Shown here: piece after piece, positions 32,769 through 33,377 of the stretch | How the letters are laid out: the number at the start of each line of letters is the position of its first letter | Position numbering within the stretch: the first letter of the stretch is position 1 | Origin: Flavobacteriaceae bacterium UBA5079 | Lineage (GTDB): Bacteria; Bacteroidota; Bacteroidia; Flavobacteriales; Flavobacteriaceae | Length of the DNA: 33,377 nt | Direction of reading: 5' to 3' | NCBI GenBank assembly: GCA_002414705.1 | Contig: DIAL01000035.1 | Span: 2,710-36,086, forward strand | Translations under genes and position numbers: made by a program | The notes under the pieces: model-generated | What the model was told of the DNA's origin: nothing | Database searches by the model: none | Seen by the model: only the letters and a program-made list of their open reading frames with translations

Positions 32769-33377
32769 CTAGCGTTTTAATGTAAAGTGACCGTTCAGTT
32801 GTTTGCCAGTTCGTAATGTAATTAGGTACCAGTAATCGTTACTTTCTTTTGGGTAGCCTCTGTATAAACCATCCCAGCTTTTAGACTGCAAAGGAATTTG
32901 TTTTAAAAGTTTACCATATCTGTCGTAAACGTAAATTTCCTTGATGGTATTTTGAGTATCAGTAATTTGCCAAACATCATTTTGACCATCGTTATTAGGT
33001 GTGAAAAAAGGTGGAATATGAATGGTATTTGTCGTTTCTATTTCAAACGGAATAGATTTTACTATACAACCATTTTCATCTTGAACATATAGAATATGCG
33101 AACCATTTGATAATCCATTAAAAAATGGACTTGTTTGGAAGCTTTCGTTATCTATGGCGTATTCATAAGAAATGCTCGTATCTGTCATAGTAACGGTTAA
33201 CGTGTTTTCATTTATTTCAAGATTGTTTTCGGTTAATGTAAAATCAGCCTCTGGAAAAATTGTCACTATAAAACTACTTTCATTGAAACATATATTTGGA
33301 GCTGTACCAGATTCATTATAGATGAAAATAGTCTGTGTTGTGGATATAGTTTCTCCAGCAAATAAAGGGGTTCCAGT
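32769..33377 (-). CDS. T9SS type B (gliding-motility-like) protein, C-terminal part (truncated by window)
   Basis: On the minus strand the frame is open from the window edge to TAG at 32769, covering about 202 residues. An in-frame GTG at 33266 is internal, not a start. The upstream part (GTPLFAGETISTTQTIFIYN and NICFNESSFIVTIFPEADF) looks like an Ig/PKD-type repeat of a long surface protein. The C-terminus is a T9SS type B sorting domain: FFTPNNDGQNDVWQI, IYVYDRYGKLLKQI, SWDGLYRGYP, DYWYLITL and the end HFTLKR. Such proteins are large, and SprB-like adhesins are the well-known members. The repeat count and the true size are outside the window. Confidence 0.92.
   Translation of the reverse strand, partial: TGTPLFAGETISTTQTIFIYNESGTAPNICFNESSFIVTIFPEADFTLTENNLEINENTLTVTMTDTSISYEYAIDNESFQTSPFFNGLSNGSHILYVQDENGCIVKSIPFEIETTNTIHIPPFFTPNNDGQNDVWQITDTQNTIKEIYVYDRYGKLLKQIPLQSKSWDGLYRGYPKESNDYWYLITLRTGKQLNGHFTLKR

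Noticed and set aside
33264..33266. GTG as a start of the last gene
   Set aside because: The frame continues open to the window edge with repeat-like coding sequence, so the GTG is internal.

Overview
The window comes from an AT-rich member of the Bacteroidota, most likely a marine Flavobacteriaceae species. The evidence is consistent across the window. There are type IX secretion (T9SS) sorting domains of type A (5177-6631, 27247-28257, remnant 10471-10740) and type B (right edge). There are many short lipoproteins with Cys at +1 (DUF1684, DUF4920, YceI and a CxxCH protein). Promoter -7 boxes are of the TAnnTTTG kind, and core genes (fused isobutyryl-CoA mutase, DnaJ, IlvE, UvrB, SucC) have flavobacterial form. 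The identity is inferred from protein character, not from a marker gene. No rRNA, tRNA, CRISPR array, IS element or prophage is visible.

Layout, left to right. 1-1293 is the 3' end of an IcmF-type mutase with its terminator. 1463-4289 holds a RecA1-only DEAD-box-like protein, a small helical protein, an Lrp/AsnC regulator and an MFS exporter. The exporter has a leader that looks like a transcription attenuator, with a 9-codon upstream ORF. 4526-5128 is a DUF1684 lipoprotein. 5177-7700 (minus) encodes a secreted pair: a beta-helix protein, then a protein with five tandem modules of about 77 residues and a T9SS tail. 7891-9280 (minus) is a SRPBCC/GyrI-like protein with the fluoride channel CrcB. 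9556-10416 has a small membrane protein and a MazG-like hydrolase, followed by a decayed T9SS gene. 10875-13685 has ilvE and, divergent from it, an operon of two lipoproteins and mnmD. 13855-15475 has a TIGR01777 epimerase convergent with a YceI lipoprotein.

15635-17309 is the grpE-dnaJ chaperone operon. The dnaJ-ABC gap holds three hairpins and a good promoter box, a candidate small RNA or attenuated leader. 17601-21907 is a tight four-gene operon: a NatAB-like ABC exporter, an MscS channel and a sigma-54-type response regulator that lacks a DNA-binding domain. Then come PPK2 (22024-22887) and a peptidase/DinB-like/VOC operon (22976-25324). A deletion scar at 25333-25729 seems to join the start of a TPR protein to the tail of a membrane protein. 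After that come lysA, a T9SS type A protein, sucC, a single-repeat DUF1456 protein, a TerB-like protein abutting uvrB, and the C-terminus of a large T9SS type B protein running off the right end.

Most of the window is ordinary chromosomal housekeeping. The parts that deserve a second look are the MFS leader, the dnaJ-ABC intergenic RNA candidate, the HTH-less activator operon, the zinc-finger-reduced DnaJ, the five-repeat secreted pair and the two gene-decay scars.
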